A DNA stretch of 38,292 nt from Candidatus Methanofastidiosia archaeon (GCA_012799835.1 JAAZKM010000169.1:1-38292); one strand, 5' to 3'. Counted from the first letter of the stretch, positions 25,310 to 33,331 are shown. Made by a program: numbers and translations. Notes: generated by a model not told the origin, from the sequence alone.

Positions 25310-26380
25310 ATGCACTTAAATGAATCGGAATTGCCAGAAGGATATCTTAATTATGTATGGAAAAAAATGATTTTTTTAATTGGTAGTTTATTATTCTTAA
25401 TATTTTCAATTGCATTTTCTGTCTCTGTGGGGGCAGTAAACATACCATTACCTGAGGTTTTTAAAGTTTTAATTGGTAATGCCCAGTCTAGTACTTGGCA
25501 TACAATTATATGGAATATTCGTTTACCTCAGGCTTTAACGGGAGTAGCTGCTGGGATTGGACTCGGTGTTGCGGGTGTTGCAATGCAATCGATTTTAAGG
25601 AATCCATTGGCATCTCCATTTACCCTAGGAATTTCTAACGCCGGGGCATTTGGTGCAGCATTTTCTGTGATGATTTTGGGTACAGGAACTATGCGTAGTA
25701 GAGCTATGGATGCCATAGTAATCAATAATCCATATACCACAACTATAGTTGCATTTATCTTTTGTCTACTTGCAACTGCGTTCATATTGGGAATAGCCCA
25801 TATGAAAAAAGCTTCACCTGAAGTAATGATCTTAGCAGGAGTAGCTTTATCGTCCCTATTTACAGCAGGAACAATGTTTCTTCAATTCTTTGCCGATGAT
25901 GTGCAGTTAGCAGCTGTTGTTTTTTGGTCTTTTGGTGATGTTGCAAGAGCCGATTGGCGAGAATTAAGCATAATATCAATTGTAGTAATATTGGCCGCAA
26001 TATACTTTTTCATAAATAGATGGAACTATAATGCAATTGACGCAGGTGATGACACTGCTTTAGGTTTAGGCGTAGATGTCACAAGAATTCGCCTAATAGG
26101 GATGATTGTTTCCTCTCTTGTTACTGCAGTTATTGTAGCTTTCCTTGGTGTTATTGGATTTGTAGGGCTTGTATGTCCGCATATAGTAAGAATCTTAATC
26201 GGTGACGACAATCGTTTTCTAATACCAGGGTCTATCCTAATGGGAGGTATACTATTGTCACTTTCTGATACTGCAGCCAGATTGATAGTTGCCCCACATG
26301 TTTTACCTGTAGCAATTTTAACAGCATTTATGGGTGCACCAATTTTTATCTTCCTATTGATAAAAGGAGGAAGAAGATGA
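25310..26380 (+). CDS. ABC transporter permease (BtuC/FecCD family)
   Basis: 356 residues with about nine to ten hydrophobic helices. The FecCD hallmarks are IRLPQALTGVAAGIGLGVAGVAMQ, ILRNPLASPFTLGISNAGAFGAA and FLGVIGFVGLVCPHIVRILIGDDNR in pieces, and LPVAILTAFMGAPIFIFLLIK. The conserved GxxxPHIxR cytoplasmic loop couples to the ATPase. It follows the hairpin, has GGGAGG as ribosome site, and overlaps the ATPase gene as ATGA. Confidence 0.92.
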   Translation: MHLNESELPEGYLNYVWKKMIFLIGSLLFLIFSIAFSVSVGAVNIPLPEVFKVLIGNAQSSTWHTIIWNIRLPQALTGVAAGIGLGVAGVAMQSILRNPLASPFTLGISNAGAFGAAFSVMILGTGTMRSRAMDAIVINNPYTTTIVAFIFCLLATAFILGIAHMKKASPEVMILAGVALSSLFTAGTMFLQFFADDVQLAAVVFWSFGDVARADWRELSIISIVVILAAIYFFINRWNYNAIDAGDDTALGLGVDVTRIRLIGMIVSSLVTAVIVAFLGVIGFVGLVCPHIVRILIGDDNRFLIPGSILMGGILLSLSDTAARLIVAPHVLPVAILTAFMGAPIFIFLLIKGGRR

Positions 26381-27153
26381 TGCTTGAAATATCTAATTTA
26401 AAATTTAGTTATAAAAATAAAGAAATATTCAATCAAATAGACTTTAATTTAGAGTCGAATGAAATTTTAAGTATATTAGGCCCAAATGGCGTGGGCAAAA
26501 CTACACTTCTCAAATGCATAAATAGAATTCTAAGGCCACAAGGTGGAAGTATACTGGTAGAGAATCAAGATATTATGAATATTAAAAGAATAGAAATAGC
26601 AAAGAAGTTAGGTTATGTTCCACAAAGAAACGAAACTGTAAGGATAACTGTATTTGATGCCATCTTACTTGGTAGGAAACCCCATATAAAGTGGGATGTA
26701 TCTAACAAGGATATTTCATTAGTTAACTCTGCCATGAAAAAATTAAACATGGAAGATCTCTCTTTAAGGTATTTAGATGAGTTAAGTGGTGGAGAATTAC
26801 AAAAAGTCGGAATAGCCAGAGCAATAGTTCAAGAGCCAAAAATACTATTATTGGATGAACCTACATCAAGTCTAGATCTTAAAAATCAGCAGGAAATACT
26901 GTACCTCTTATCAGAAATTGTGGATGGACATGATGTATCAGTTATAATGACAATGCATGATATTAATTCCGCCCTAAGATTTTCAGACAAATTCATCTTT
27001 TTAAAAGGGGGAATGATTGATTCAGTTGGAGGCCACGATATAATTACTCCAAAATTAATTAAAGAAGTATATGGTGTGGATGTCTATATTAAGGAGCACG
27101 ATGGCTACCCGTTTGTTATTCCAGTGGGGAGGAAAAATAATGGAGCATATTAA
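26377..27153 (+). CDS. ABC transporter ATPase (BtuD/FecE family)
   Basis: 258 residues with Walker A GPNGVGKTT (35-43), Q-loop YVPQRNE, FDAILLGRKPHIKW (the LLGRxPH feature of FecE/BtuD-type ATPases), signature LSGGELQKVGIARA, Walker B ILLLDEPTSSLDL and MHDINSALRF. It energises uptake through the preceding permease. Its end overlaps the next gene by 14 bases, which ties the TsaA-FmdE protein to this transporter operon. Confidence 0.93.
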   Translation: MMLEISNLKFSYKNKEIFNQIDFNLESNEILSILGPNGVGKTTLLKCINRILRPQGGSILVENQDIMNIKRIEIAKKLGYVPQRNETVRITVFDAILLGRKPHIKWDVSNKDISLVNSAMKKLNMEDLSLRYLDELSGGELQKVGIARAIVQEPKILLLDEPTSSLDLKNQQEILYLLSEIVDGHDVSVIMTMHDINSALRFSDKFIFLKGGMIDSVGGHDIITPKLIKEVYGVDVYIKEHDGYPFVIPVGRKNNGAY

Positions 27154-28237
27154 AAAGATAGGAACAGTAAAAAATAATTTTAGGGAGCAAGTAGACCCAA
27201 ATATATTAAGAAAGACAGAGAGTACAATCATAGTAGACAAAGATTTTGAAGATGGACTATATAAGATAGAGGAGAGCAGATATCTCCAGGTAATGTTTGT
27301 TTTTCATCTTTCTAAAGATTTTGAACTTATTGGCCCTAGGTATGGGGGCGAAGTAAAAGGTGTTTTTGCTTCTAGAAGCCCACGAAGGCCGACAAATATA
27401 GGCCTAACTACGGTAGAGCTATTGGAAAGAAAAGGTAACGAGCTTCTAGTAAAGGGACTTGACGCAATCGATGGAACACCTGTTATTGATATAAAACCGT
27501 ACTCTGCTTTTCTTGATGAAAAGGGTCAAGAAGCTGAAAATCTAAGCTACCTAAAAAACAATCCAAGATCAGAAATAACTAGGTACATTGCTGAGAATGA
27601 TTTAGAAAAACTACTCATTACGGCAGGAACAATTCATGGCCACTATTGCCCGGGATTATCCCTTGGAGTTAGGGCAAGCGCTTATCTGATGAATGAAATC
27701 AAAGAAATTTCAGATGGGATGGAAGAAGTAATCGCTATTGTTGAAGCAAATAATTGCATGTCAGATGGCGTCCAATATGTTACTGGATGTACATTTGGAA
27801 ATAATGCCCTTATTTATCGGGATTTTGGAAAAAATGCCGTAACACTATCTAGAAGAGATGGCAATGGGATAAGAGTTTCTGTTAATCCTGATTACAGAAA
27901 TGGTCTTGAAAAAAACTTTCCTGAGTATTTTGAATTATTTAATAAAGTAGTAAGAGATAGGGCTGGAAACGAAGAAGATTATTCTTTATTTAAACAATAT
28001 GGAAAAGAGGTCTCGTTTAACATGCTTAAAATGGACTTTGATAGCCTTTTTTCAATAAAAAAAGTGAAGGCAGATATCCCAGAATATGCCCCAATATATG
28101 ATAGCATTTTATGTGATTGTTGTAAGGAAAACGTAATGGCTACAAGGATATCTAAAAGCAACGGAGGAAATTATTGCTATCCTTGTTCAAAGAGCAGATA
28201 TAATAAATTAACTGGGGACGGAATAAGAATAAGATAA
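27140..28237 (+). CDS. TsaA-like domain fused to FmdE-like domain and zinc finger
   Basis: A 365-residue protein with three parts. Residues about 1-125 are a TsaA/TrmO-like SAM-binding barrel, with SRSPRRPTNIGLTTVELL at 78-95 and GLDAIDGTPVIDIKPY. Residues about 150-300 are an FmdE domain, with HGHYCPGLSLGVRA (H166, H168, C170), NNCMSDG (C206) and GCTFGN (C217). Residues 325-349 form a treble-clef-type zinc finger (CDCC and CYPC). FmdE proteins were first tied to molybdenum formylmethanofuran dehydrogenase. TsaA relatives methylate tRNA t6A in bacteria. The ATG at 27140 is backed by GGGGAGG and lies within the ATPase gene's end. Its role with an ABC importer is unknown; a part in handling an imported metal or chelate is inferred. 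Confidence 0.85.
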   Translation: MEHIKKIGTVKNNFREQVDPNILRKTESTIIVDKDFEDGLYKIEESRYLQVMFVFHLSKDFELIGPRYGGEVKGVFASRSPRRPTNIGLTTVELLERKGNELLVKGLDAIDGTPVIDIKPYSAFLDEKGQEAENLSYLKNNPRSEITRYIAENDLEKLLITAGTIHGHYCPGLSLGVRASAYLMNEIKEISDGMEEVIAIVEANNCMSDGVQYVTGCTFGNNALIYRDFGKNAVTLSRRDGNGIRVSVNPDYRNGLEKNFPEYFELFNKVVRDRAGNEEDYSLFKQYGKEVSFNMLKMDFDSLFSIKKVKADIPEYAPIYDSILCDCCKENVMATRISKSNGGNYCYPCSKSRYNKLTGDGIRIR

Positions 28238-28277
28238 CTTTGATAAAAATCTATCTATAGAGTTAGAAGGTTGAAAC

Positions 28278-28838
28278 ATGATTAAAGATAATAAAAATGC
28301 AGGAAATTTGATAGTAAGGCCGATTGGTATTGTAAGAAATAACAATAATGAACCCTCCCTTGTTGCCGGAAATGAGGGAATAAAGATGAAGGAACAGAAC
28401 AAAGCCAATATGAAACAAATTCGTCAAATCAATGAGGAAATATCAGAAATTATTATTGATAATGATATCATAGATATCCTTGAAGGGGTTGAAAAATATT
28501 CCCATCTTATAATTTTATACTGGGCCCATAAAGTTCCAGAGCAAAGTCGATCTTTGACAAAAGTACATCCTATGGGAAGAGAATGTTTTTCAAAGGTAGG
28601 TATATTTGCCACATGTAGCCCTGCAAGACCAAATCCTATACTTATGACTGTTGTCCGTTTGCATGGTATAAGAGGGAATGTTTTAGAGGTTACGGGGCTG
28701 GATGCGGTCGATGGTAGTCCTGTAGTTGATATCAAACCGTATGTTAGAAACTTTTACCCTGAGGACAAAATATCTATACCTGAATGGATGCAGCAAATTC
28801 ATAAGGAATTTGAAGAGAATTCTTTTAAAAATTCTTAA
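28278..28838 (+). CDS. TsaA/TrmO-family protein
   Basis: 186 residues of the TsaA (YaeB/TrmO, UPF0066) family: VRPIGIVRNN at the start, IDILEGVEKYSHLIILYWAH, FATCSPARPNPILMTVVRL and GLDAVDGSPVVDIKPYV, the two motifs that line the SAM site. E. coli TrmO N6-methylates t6A in tRNA-Thr; archaeal members are largely uncharacterised. It follows the TsaA-FmdE gene by 40 bases with its own ribosome site. Two TsaA proteins side by side in a transporter operon argue for a function other than routine tRNA modification, though this is inference. Confidence 0.88.
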   Translation: MIKDNKNAGNLIVRPIGIVRNNNNEPSLVAGNEGIKMKEQNKANMKQIRQINEEISEIIIDNDIIDILEGVEKYSHLIILYWAHKVPEQSRSLTKVHPMGRECFSKVGIFATCSPARPNPILMTVVRLHGIRGNVLEVTGLDAVDGSPVVDIKPYVRNFYPEDKISIPEWMQQIHKEFEENSFKNS

Positions 28839-28844
28839 TTATTT

Positions 28845-28979
28845 TTATTCTTTATGGGGAATAGTTTTACTTTTGCAGAAGTAGCAAATATGATCTTTTA
28901 CAGGATATAGGTAACACTTACATTTTGGGCAGTACTCTCTGATGTCCTTTGGAAAATTTATCGTGATTTCATTCTTCAA
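28845..28979 (-). CDS. Small zinc-ribbon-like protein (44 aa)
   Basis: A TTG-initiated frame of 44 residues with a good ribosome site (AGAGGT, minus strand) about eight bases upstream. It reads NFPKDIREYCPKCKCYL then HICYFCKSK, giving CPKC and CYFC pairs of a zinc ribbon. The REYCPKCK stretch is reminiscent of ribosomal protein L44e, but the protein is far too short to be that. It is convergent with the tsaA-like gene, six bases away, and lies downstream of another tiny Cys-rich gene on the same strand. The function is unknown. Confidence 0.6.
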   Translation of the reverse strand: MKNEITINFPKDIREYCPKCKCYLYPVKDHICYFCKSKTIPHKE

Positions 28980-29065
28980 TGGTAATTACCTCTTGTGTTT
29001 TGCATTGTGGTAAGAATTATAGTTTATTTATTAACTTTTTCATTGTTTATATTACTTTTATCATC

Positions 29066-29209
29066 CTAATCCATAATAAAGATAGCCTCTCTATTTTTGT
29101 GAAAATCAGTTAATTCCAATTGAGAGATGCATTTTTCAAAACAATCTTCGCAGATAATATAAGTCCTCTTATTTAATTCACACTTACAGATAATACATTT
29201 ATTGTTCAT
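29066..29209 (-). CDS. Small Cys-rich protein (47 aa) behind a cbiM-type operator
   Basis: An ATG-initiated frame of 47 residues beginning MNNKCIICKCELNKRTYIICEDCFEKC. Its cysteines fall as CIICKC and CEDC-F-E-K-C, a compact zinc- or other metal-binding pattern. The rest is polar and ends in IFIMD. It is probably cotranscribed with the 44-residue zinc-ribbon gene 86 bases downstream. A TATA-like sequence and a palindrome nearly identical to that of cbiM lie immediately upstream, which supports it as a real, regulated gene. No family is recognised. Confidence 0.6.
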   Translation of the reverse strand: MNNKCIICKCELNKRTYIICEDCFEKCISQLELTDFHKNREAIFIMD

Positions 29210-29210
29210 A

Positions 29211-29243
29211 TGGATGGCGTCACCATCCAAGTATATAAATATT
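29211..29243 (-). promoter_or_regulatory. Promoter and operator of the small Cys-rich genes
   Basis: The inverted repeat at 29211-29229 has arms TGGATGGCG and CACCATCCA around a central T, one mismatch from perfect. It matches the cbiM operator at 19874-19894 in 18 of the 19 shared positions. On the minus strand an ATTTATATA-like TATA element (about 29234-29243) precedes it and the ATG at 29209 follows directly. A regulator bound here would sit between TATA box and start codon, as at cbiM. The divergent binding-protein gene at 29358 could also be affected. Confidence 0.65.
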
Positions 29244-29285
29244 TCGATGAGTAAATAGTCCTTTAACTATATATTAAACCATAAA

Positions 29286-29338
29286 CTTTATAAATAATTA
29301 ATAACACGTTTTCTAAATTAGTGCTACTATAATAACAC
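29286..29338 (+). promoter_or_regulatory. Promoter of the second binding-protein operon with direct repeats
   Basis: A TATA box CTTTATAAAT at 29286-29295 predicts transcription from near 29316. Two copies of ATAACAC (29301-29307 and 29332-29338) flank that point, 31 bases apart or about three helical turns. An inverted pair TTAGTG/CACTAA overlaps the second copy. These are possible regulator sites. AAGGAG at 29347-29352 is the ribosome site of the next gene. Confidence 0.4.
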
Positions 29339-29357
29339 TAAAAATTAAGGAGATTCT

Positions 29358-30509
29358 ATGAAAAACAAAAATAATATTTTGATTACTATGGTGATTTTAT
29401 TTTTAACATTTAGTTTTTTAGGATGTGTACAAAATACCAGTTCACCACAGAAGATTGCCATGAAAGAAATAGTTGATATGAGAGGAGTGACGGTGACGAT
29501 TCCCTCTGACCCTCAAAGAGTTGTTATTGTTGATAAAGGCTTCATAACACAAAACATAGTTGCTTTGGGCGTCCAAGATAAAATAGTTGCAAGTGGTGGA
29601 ATGTTATCTTCAGAAAATGAAAAAGCAGAAGATAGGGACAGTTTATATCTATTTCCTAAGATAATAGAGCTTCCAAATGTAGGCTATACCTTTGGGGGGT
29701 TCAATTTTGAAACTCTAATATCTGTAAAACCTGATTTAGTCCTTTGGGCAAACTCAGAATATATTAAAGACAATGAAATAACTAAAGAAGCAATGGATAG
29801 AATTGAAAATGAACTTAAAATACCCATTGTAGTAATTAATACCCCCGGAGCGTATAGCAATCCTACAATGAATACCCAATATGAAGGAATTATAATATTA
29901 GGAAAAGTATTTAATAAGGAAAAACGTGCCAAAGAAATACATGACATTACTAAGAAATATGTGGACATGGTATATAATAGAACTAAGGACATCAAAGATT
30001 CTGAAAAGCCATCTGTGATGTATATTGGACTGAAAACAGATGATAGTATAGGTGCCGTTTGGGGTAAGAATTACGGAGACGCAAAGTTTGCAGAAGAAAT
30101 ATGCAACATAAAAAATGTATATGGGGAATCCAAATCACAATTAATGTCAGCAGAGCAGATAATTACCATGAATCCAGATGTGATCATACTTGCTACCAAC
30201 TCTATATTGCCTGATATCAACATATTAAGTACAGCCCCTAAATATAAACCATTGCAGAATGTCAACGCTGTAAAAAATAGAAGAATAGGTTCTTTTGGCC
30301 TTTTGACTTGGTGGGGAGACTTTAAACTTGACTATCCTACAATATTACTTATATCTGCAAAAACTGTATATCCTGAAAAATTCAGTGATATAAAGGTTAA
30401 CAAATGGGTTAATGACTACCACAAAGAGCTCTATGGATTAAACGATAATCAAGCACAGAGACTAAAGGAAATTCAACTTTTAGACTGGATGGACTCAAAT
30501 GACTTTTAA
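29358..30509 (+). CDS. ABC transporter substrate-binding lipoprotein, second set (BtuF/FecB family)
   Basis: 383 residues. The signal peptide has a lysine-rich start (MKNKNN), a hydrophobic core and lipobox SFLGC with lipidated C23. The mature part shows IVDMRGVTVTIPSDPQRVVIV, IVALGVQDKIVASGG, FETLISVKPDLVLWA, ITMNPDVIILATN and VYPEKFSDIKVNKW, as in chelate-binding proteins. It resembles the first set (about 24.2-25.3 kb) in family but differs widely in sequence, so it probably has another ligand. It overlaps the methyltransferase gene by 11 bases. Confidence 0.87.
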   Translation: MKNKNNILITMVILFLTFSFLGCVQNTSSPQKIAMKEIVDMRGVTVTIPSDPQRVVIVDKGFITQNIVALGVQDKIVASGGMLSSENEKAEDRDSLYLFPKIIELPNVGYTFGGFNFETLISVKPDLVLWANSEYIKDNEITKEAMDRIENELKIPIVVINTPGAYSNPTMNTQYEGIIILGKVFNKEKRAKEIHDITKKYVDMVYNRTKDIKDSEKPSVMYIGLKTDDSIGAVWGKNYGDAKFAEEICNIKNVYGESKSQLMSAEQIITMNPDVIILATNSILPDINILSTAPKYKPLQNVNAVKNRRIGSFGLLTWWGDFKLDYPTILLISAKTVYPEKFSDIKVNKWVNDYHKELYGLNDNQAQRLKEIQLLDWMDSNDF

Positions 30510-31344
30510 TCGGGGAACTTTGTCAAACTATATTGATTGGAATTCCATTTGGAATAAAACAATCAATTTTTCTTTTCCAGAAAATGAAAATGAAAGGAAT
30601 TATTATAATGATAAAAGACGTGCTGAAGCATACGATAACTCAAAATTAATAAAGGAAGATGGGGAAAAAAGGGCAAAAGAACTTAATTTTGATAAAAATT
30701 ACTCTGTGCTTGATATAGGCGCTGGCCCGGGGGTATTAGCAGTTCCTTTAGCAAGATATGTGAAGAAGGTAACTGTTGTTGAGCCCTCTCAATCAATGAT
30801 TGATCTTCTAAAAAAACATATCGTAGAAGAAAGATTGACAAACATCGAAATCTTTCAATCGAAATGGGAGAATTTTGACACAGCTAAAATAGAAAAACAT
30901 GACATTGTTATAGCTTCTTATTCTCTTCTTATGCAAAATATTAAGGAGTCATTACTTAAAATGGAAGATTGCTCCAATAAAGAAGTTATCCTGTATTGGT
31001 TTTCTGGGGTCACTTCTTGGGAGAAGTTGTACATGGATTTGTATCAAAAAATATATGGCAGCAACTATACACCCTCACCTAAATGTAATGTTATTTATAA
31101 TGTTCTCTATGATATGGGAAGATCTCCAAATATTACTGTGCTAAAGGGTACATCATTTCCAAAAATATATGATAGCATTGATCAAGCAATATCTGACTTA
31201 AAACTCCGTCTAAGAATATCTGATTCTAAAAATGACAAATATCTTGCTGAGTATATAGAAACAAAATTCAATAAATCAAATGGAAAATACATATGGGATG
31301 ATGATACAGTTTATGTCCAAATTAAATGGCAGCATGTGGAATAG
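30499..31344 (+). CDS. Class I SAM-dependent methyltransferase within an ABC transporter operon
   Basis: 281 residues. The SAM-binding site is VLDIGAGPGVLAVPLARYV at about residues 70-88, followed by VTVVEPSQSMIDLLKKH and DIVIASYSLLMQNI. The N-terminal IDWNSIWNKT and the long C-terminal part with YWFSGVTSWEKLY are unlike ring methylases or RNA methylases I know. The gene lies between binding protein and permease, overlapping the former by 11 bases, so it belongs to the transport operon. Modification of the imported ligand is a plausible but unproven role. Confidence 0.83.
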   Translation: MTFNRGTLSNYIDWNSIWNKTINFSFPENENERNYYNDKRRAEAYDNSKLIKEDGEKRAKELNFDKNYSVLDIGAGPGVLAVPLARYVKKVTVVEPSQSMIDLLKKHIVEERLTNIEIFQSKWENFDTAKIEKHDIVIASYSLLMQNIKESLLKMEDCSNKEVILYWFSGVTSWEKLYMDLYQKIYGSNYTPSPKCNVIYNVLYDMGRSPNITVLKGTSFPKIYDSIDQAISDLKLRLRISDSKNDKYLAEYIETKFNKSNGKYIWDDDTVYVQIKWQHVE

Positions 31345-31356
31345 AGGAGGTATTGA

Positions 31357-32373
31357 ATGATTTCAGATAACAAGACAAAAAGCACATTCCTAATTACCTC
31401 TTTAATTTTTCTTATATTAGGGATGGTTGTAGCCGTAACTCGAGGATCTTTTAACATTCCCATATTAGATGTATTTCAAGCAATTATCTATAAAATAGGA
31501 ATAGGAACAGTTCCATCGTTAGACAATGAGATTGTTGTGTGGCAGATAAGGCTTCCTAGAATCTTCTTATCCGTCATTGTTGGCGTAGCACTAGCAACTG
31601 CAGGAACAACTTATCAAGGAGTATTCAGAAATCCTCTTGTGGAGCCATACCTTTTGGGCGTATCTTCCGCTGCTGCATTTGGGGCTGCAATATCAATTGT
31701 TCTTCATTTAAGCTTTTTATCCATGCAACTAACTTCATTTGTGTTCGGGATGATTGCGATGATTTTTGCATATTCTCTTGCCACAGTTAAAAAGGAAACG
31801 CCGTTGATTAATCTTATACTCTCTGGAATAATTGTGAGTGCTATATTTTCTGCAGGCCTTTCATATTTAAAAATGACCGCAGGTTTTAGAGAGTTACGTG
31901 ATTTGGTATTTTGGTTGATGGGTGGATTTTATACTGCGAAGTGGGGTGATGTCGGACTACTTTCTGTTTTAATAACTATATCCTTTATTCTATTGTGGAG
32001 TCTCGCTTGGAAGTTAAATGTGCTGACAATGGGAGATCAGGAAGCTCAGTCTCTGGGAGTATCCGTCAAAAAGGTAAAGGCTGTAAGCATAGTACTGTCT
32101 ACGTTTATTACTTCAATAGCTATTGGAACTGTTGGGATAATTGCTTGGGTGGGACTAGTTATTCCTCATATGGCAAGAATGACAATCGGCCCAGATCATC
32201 GTTATTTGATACCTGCTTCCGCTATAATGGGAGGATTATTTTTAGTGATATGTGATACTTTAGCCAGAACTTTAACTTTTGGTGAGATTCCTATCAGTAT
32301 TTTGACTTCAGTAATTGCCGCACCATATTTGATTATTCTAGTTAGAAAAAATAGAAATCTTTACTTTGGGTGA
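31357..32373 (+). CDS. ABC transporter permease, second set (BtuC/FecCD family)
   Basis: 338 residues with the FecCD layout: IVVWQIRLPRIFLSVIVGVALA, TTYQGVFRNPLVEPYLLGVSSAA, a Gly-rich helix region, GIIAWVGLVIPHMARMTIGPDHR split around the coupling helix, and GEIPISILTSVIAAPYLIILVRK. GAGGAGG precedes the ATG. It differs clearly from the first permease in this window, so the two sets are not a recent duplication. Confidence 0.92.
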   Translation: MISDNKTKSTFLITSLIFLILGMVVAVTRGSFNIPILDVFQAIIYKIGIGTVPSLDNEIVVWQIRLPRIFLSVIVGVALATAGTTYQGVFRNPLVEPYLLGVSSAAAFGAAISIVLHLSFLSMQLTSFVFGMIAMIFAYSLATVKKETPLINLILSGIIVSAIFSAGLSYLKMTAGFRELRDLVFWLMGGFYTAKWGDVGLLSVLITISFILLWSLAWKLNVLTMGDQEAQSLGVSVKKVKAVSIVLSTFITSIAIGTVGIIAWVGLVIPHMARMTIGPDHRYLIPASAIMGGLFLVICDTLARTLTFGEIPISILTSVIAAPYLIILVRKNRNLYFG

Positions 32374-32378
32374 TAGAA

Positions 32379-33143
32379 ATGATTAAAATAAATAATTTAT
32401 CCTTTAATTACGGAACTTTGAAAGTATTAAAGGATATCACATTTAATTTAGAAAAGGGAAAATTATGCGCCCTATTTGGTCCTAACGGTTCTGGTAAGTC
32501 TACCTTGCTCAAATGTTTAGCTGGCCTCAATAAAACTAATGATGGAAATATACTGATAAATGGAGAAGTACTGAATAATTTTAATCCCAAAGAATTGGCT
32601 AAAATTATTTCTTATGTGCCACAGGAACATAAGCCGCCTTTTCCATTTAAAGTAAGAGAAATAGTTTTGATGGGACGAACTCCACATCTAGGAGGATTTT
32701 TTAATCCTTCAAAAATTGATTTAGACTTTACAGAATACTCAATGAATACTATCGGCATAACTAATATTGCCGATAGGTATTACACTGAGCTAAGCGGAGG
32801 ACAGCGACAGTTGGTTCTTTTAGCTAGATCGTTTGCACAAAACACCCCTATAATGTTGCTAGATGAGCCTACTTCGGCCCTTGATTTTAGAAATCAAATA
32901 AATATCTGGAAAACTCTAAAGCTATTGACATCTAAAGGTAAAACTGTAGTGGTCTGTACACATGATCCAAACTATGTATCATGGTTTTGTGATACTGTGG
33001 CTTTTATTGACAAAGGAGCTCTGATTGGATATGGGAATGCAAAAGAAGTAATGGATAACGACATACTAAAATTATTATATGGGGATATATGTTCAATAGA
33101 ATCAATTTTAGACATGAAAGTTATAGTTCCATCTATTTCTTGA
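32379..33143 (+). CDS. ABC transporter ATPase, second set (BtuD/FecE family)
   Basis: About 254 residues with Walker A GPNGSGKST, Q-loop YVPQEHKPPFPF, VLMGRTPHLGGFF, signature LSGGQRQLVLLARSFAQ, Walker B IMLLDEPTSALDF and CTHDPNYVSWFC. The ATG at 32379 is preferred because GGGTGA lies five bases upstream. A GTG at 32370 overlapping the permease stop would add three residues. It closes the second importer operon. Confidence 0.92.
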   Translation: MIKINNLSFNYGTLKVLKDITFNLEKGKLCALFGPNGSGKSTLLKCLAGLNKTNDGNILINGEVLNNFNPKELAKIISYVPQEHKPPFPFKVREIVLMGRTPHLGGFFNPSKIDLDFTEYSMNTIGITNIADRYYTELSGGQRQLVLLARSFAQNTPIMLLDEPTSALDFRNQINIWKTLKLLTSKGKTVVVCTHDPNYVSWFCDTVAFIDKGALIGYGNAKEVMDNDILKLLYGDICSIESILDMKVIVPSIS

Positions 33144-33283
33144 GTTGCTTGAAATATCAAAGCTAATATGTGCATATTTAACTTGCTGCATACTTTGACG
33201 ATAAAGATTAAATCTCATACAATGCTTAGTGCAAATTAGGAATAAGCATCACTTGGATAGGATTATACTGCAAAATAATATTA

Positions 33284-33301
33284 TGGGAAAAGTTTATATA
33301 T
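33284..33301 (+). promoter_or_regulatory. Promoter of tRNA-Phe
   Basis: A purine-rich BRE-like GGGAAAAG (33284-33291) followed by TTTATATAT (33293-33301) is centred about 35 bases before the mature tRNA 5' end, as expected for an archaeal tRNA with a short leader. Confidence 0.65.
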
Positions 33302-33331
33302 TATCCAAAAGATTCACTTTTTATTAGCTAA

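Noticed and set aside
27071-27139. Upstream ATG giving 23 extra residues on the TsaA-FmdE protein
   Set aside because: It lies inside the ATPase gene with no ribosome site. The ATG at 27140 has GGGGAGG and gives the normal TsaA start.
33165-33246. Short inverted repeats (AATATG-TG-CATATT and TGCTTA...TAAGCA) after the second ATPase gene
   Set aside because: Six-base arms are common by chance in such A+T-rich DNA, and no T-run or promoter is linked to them.
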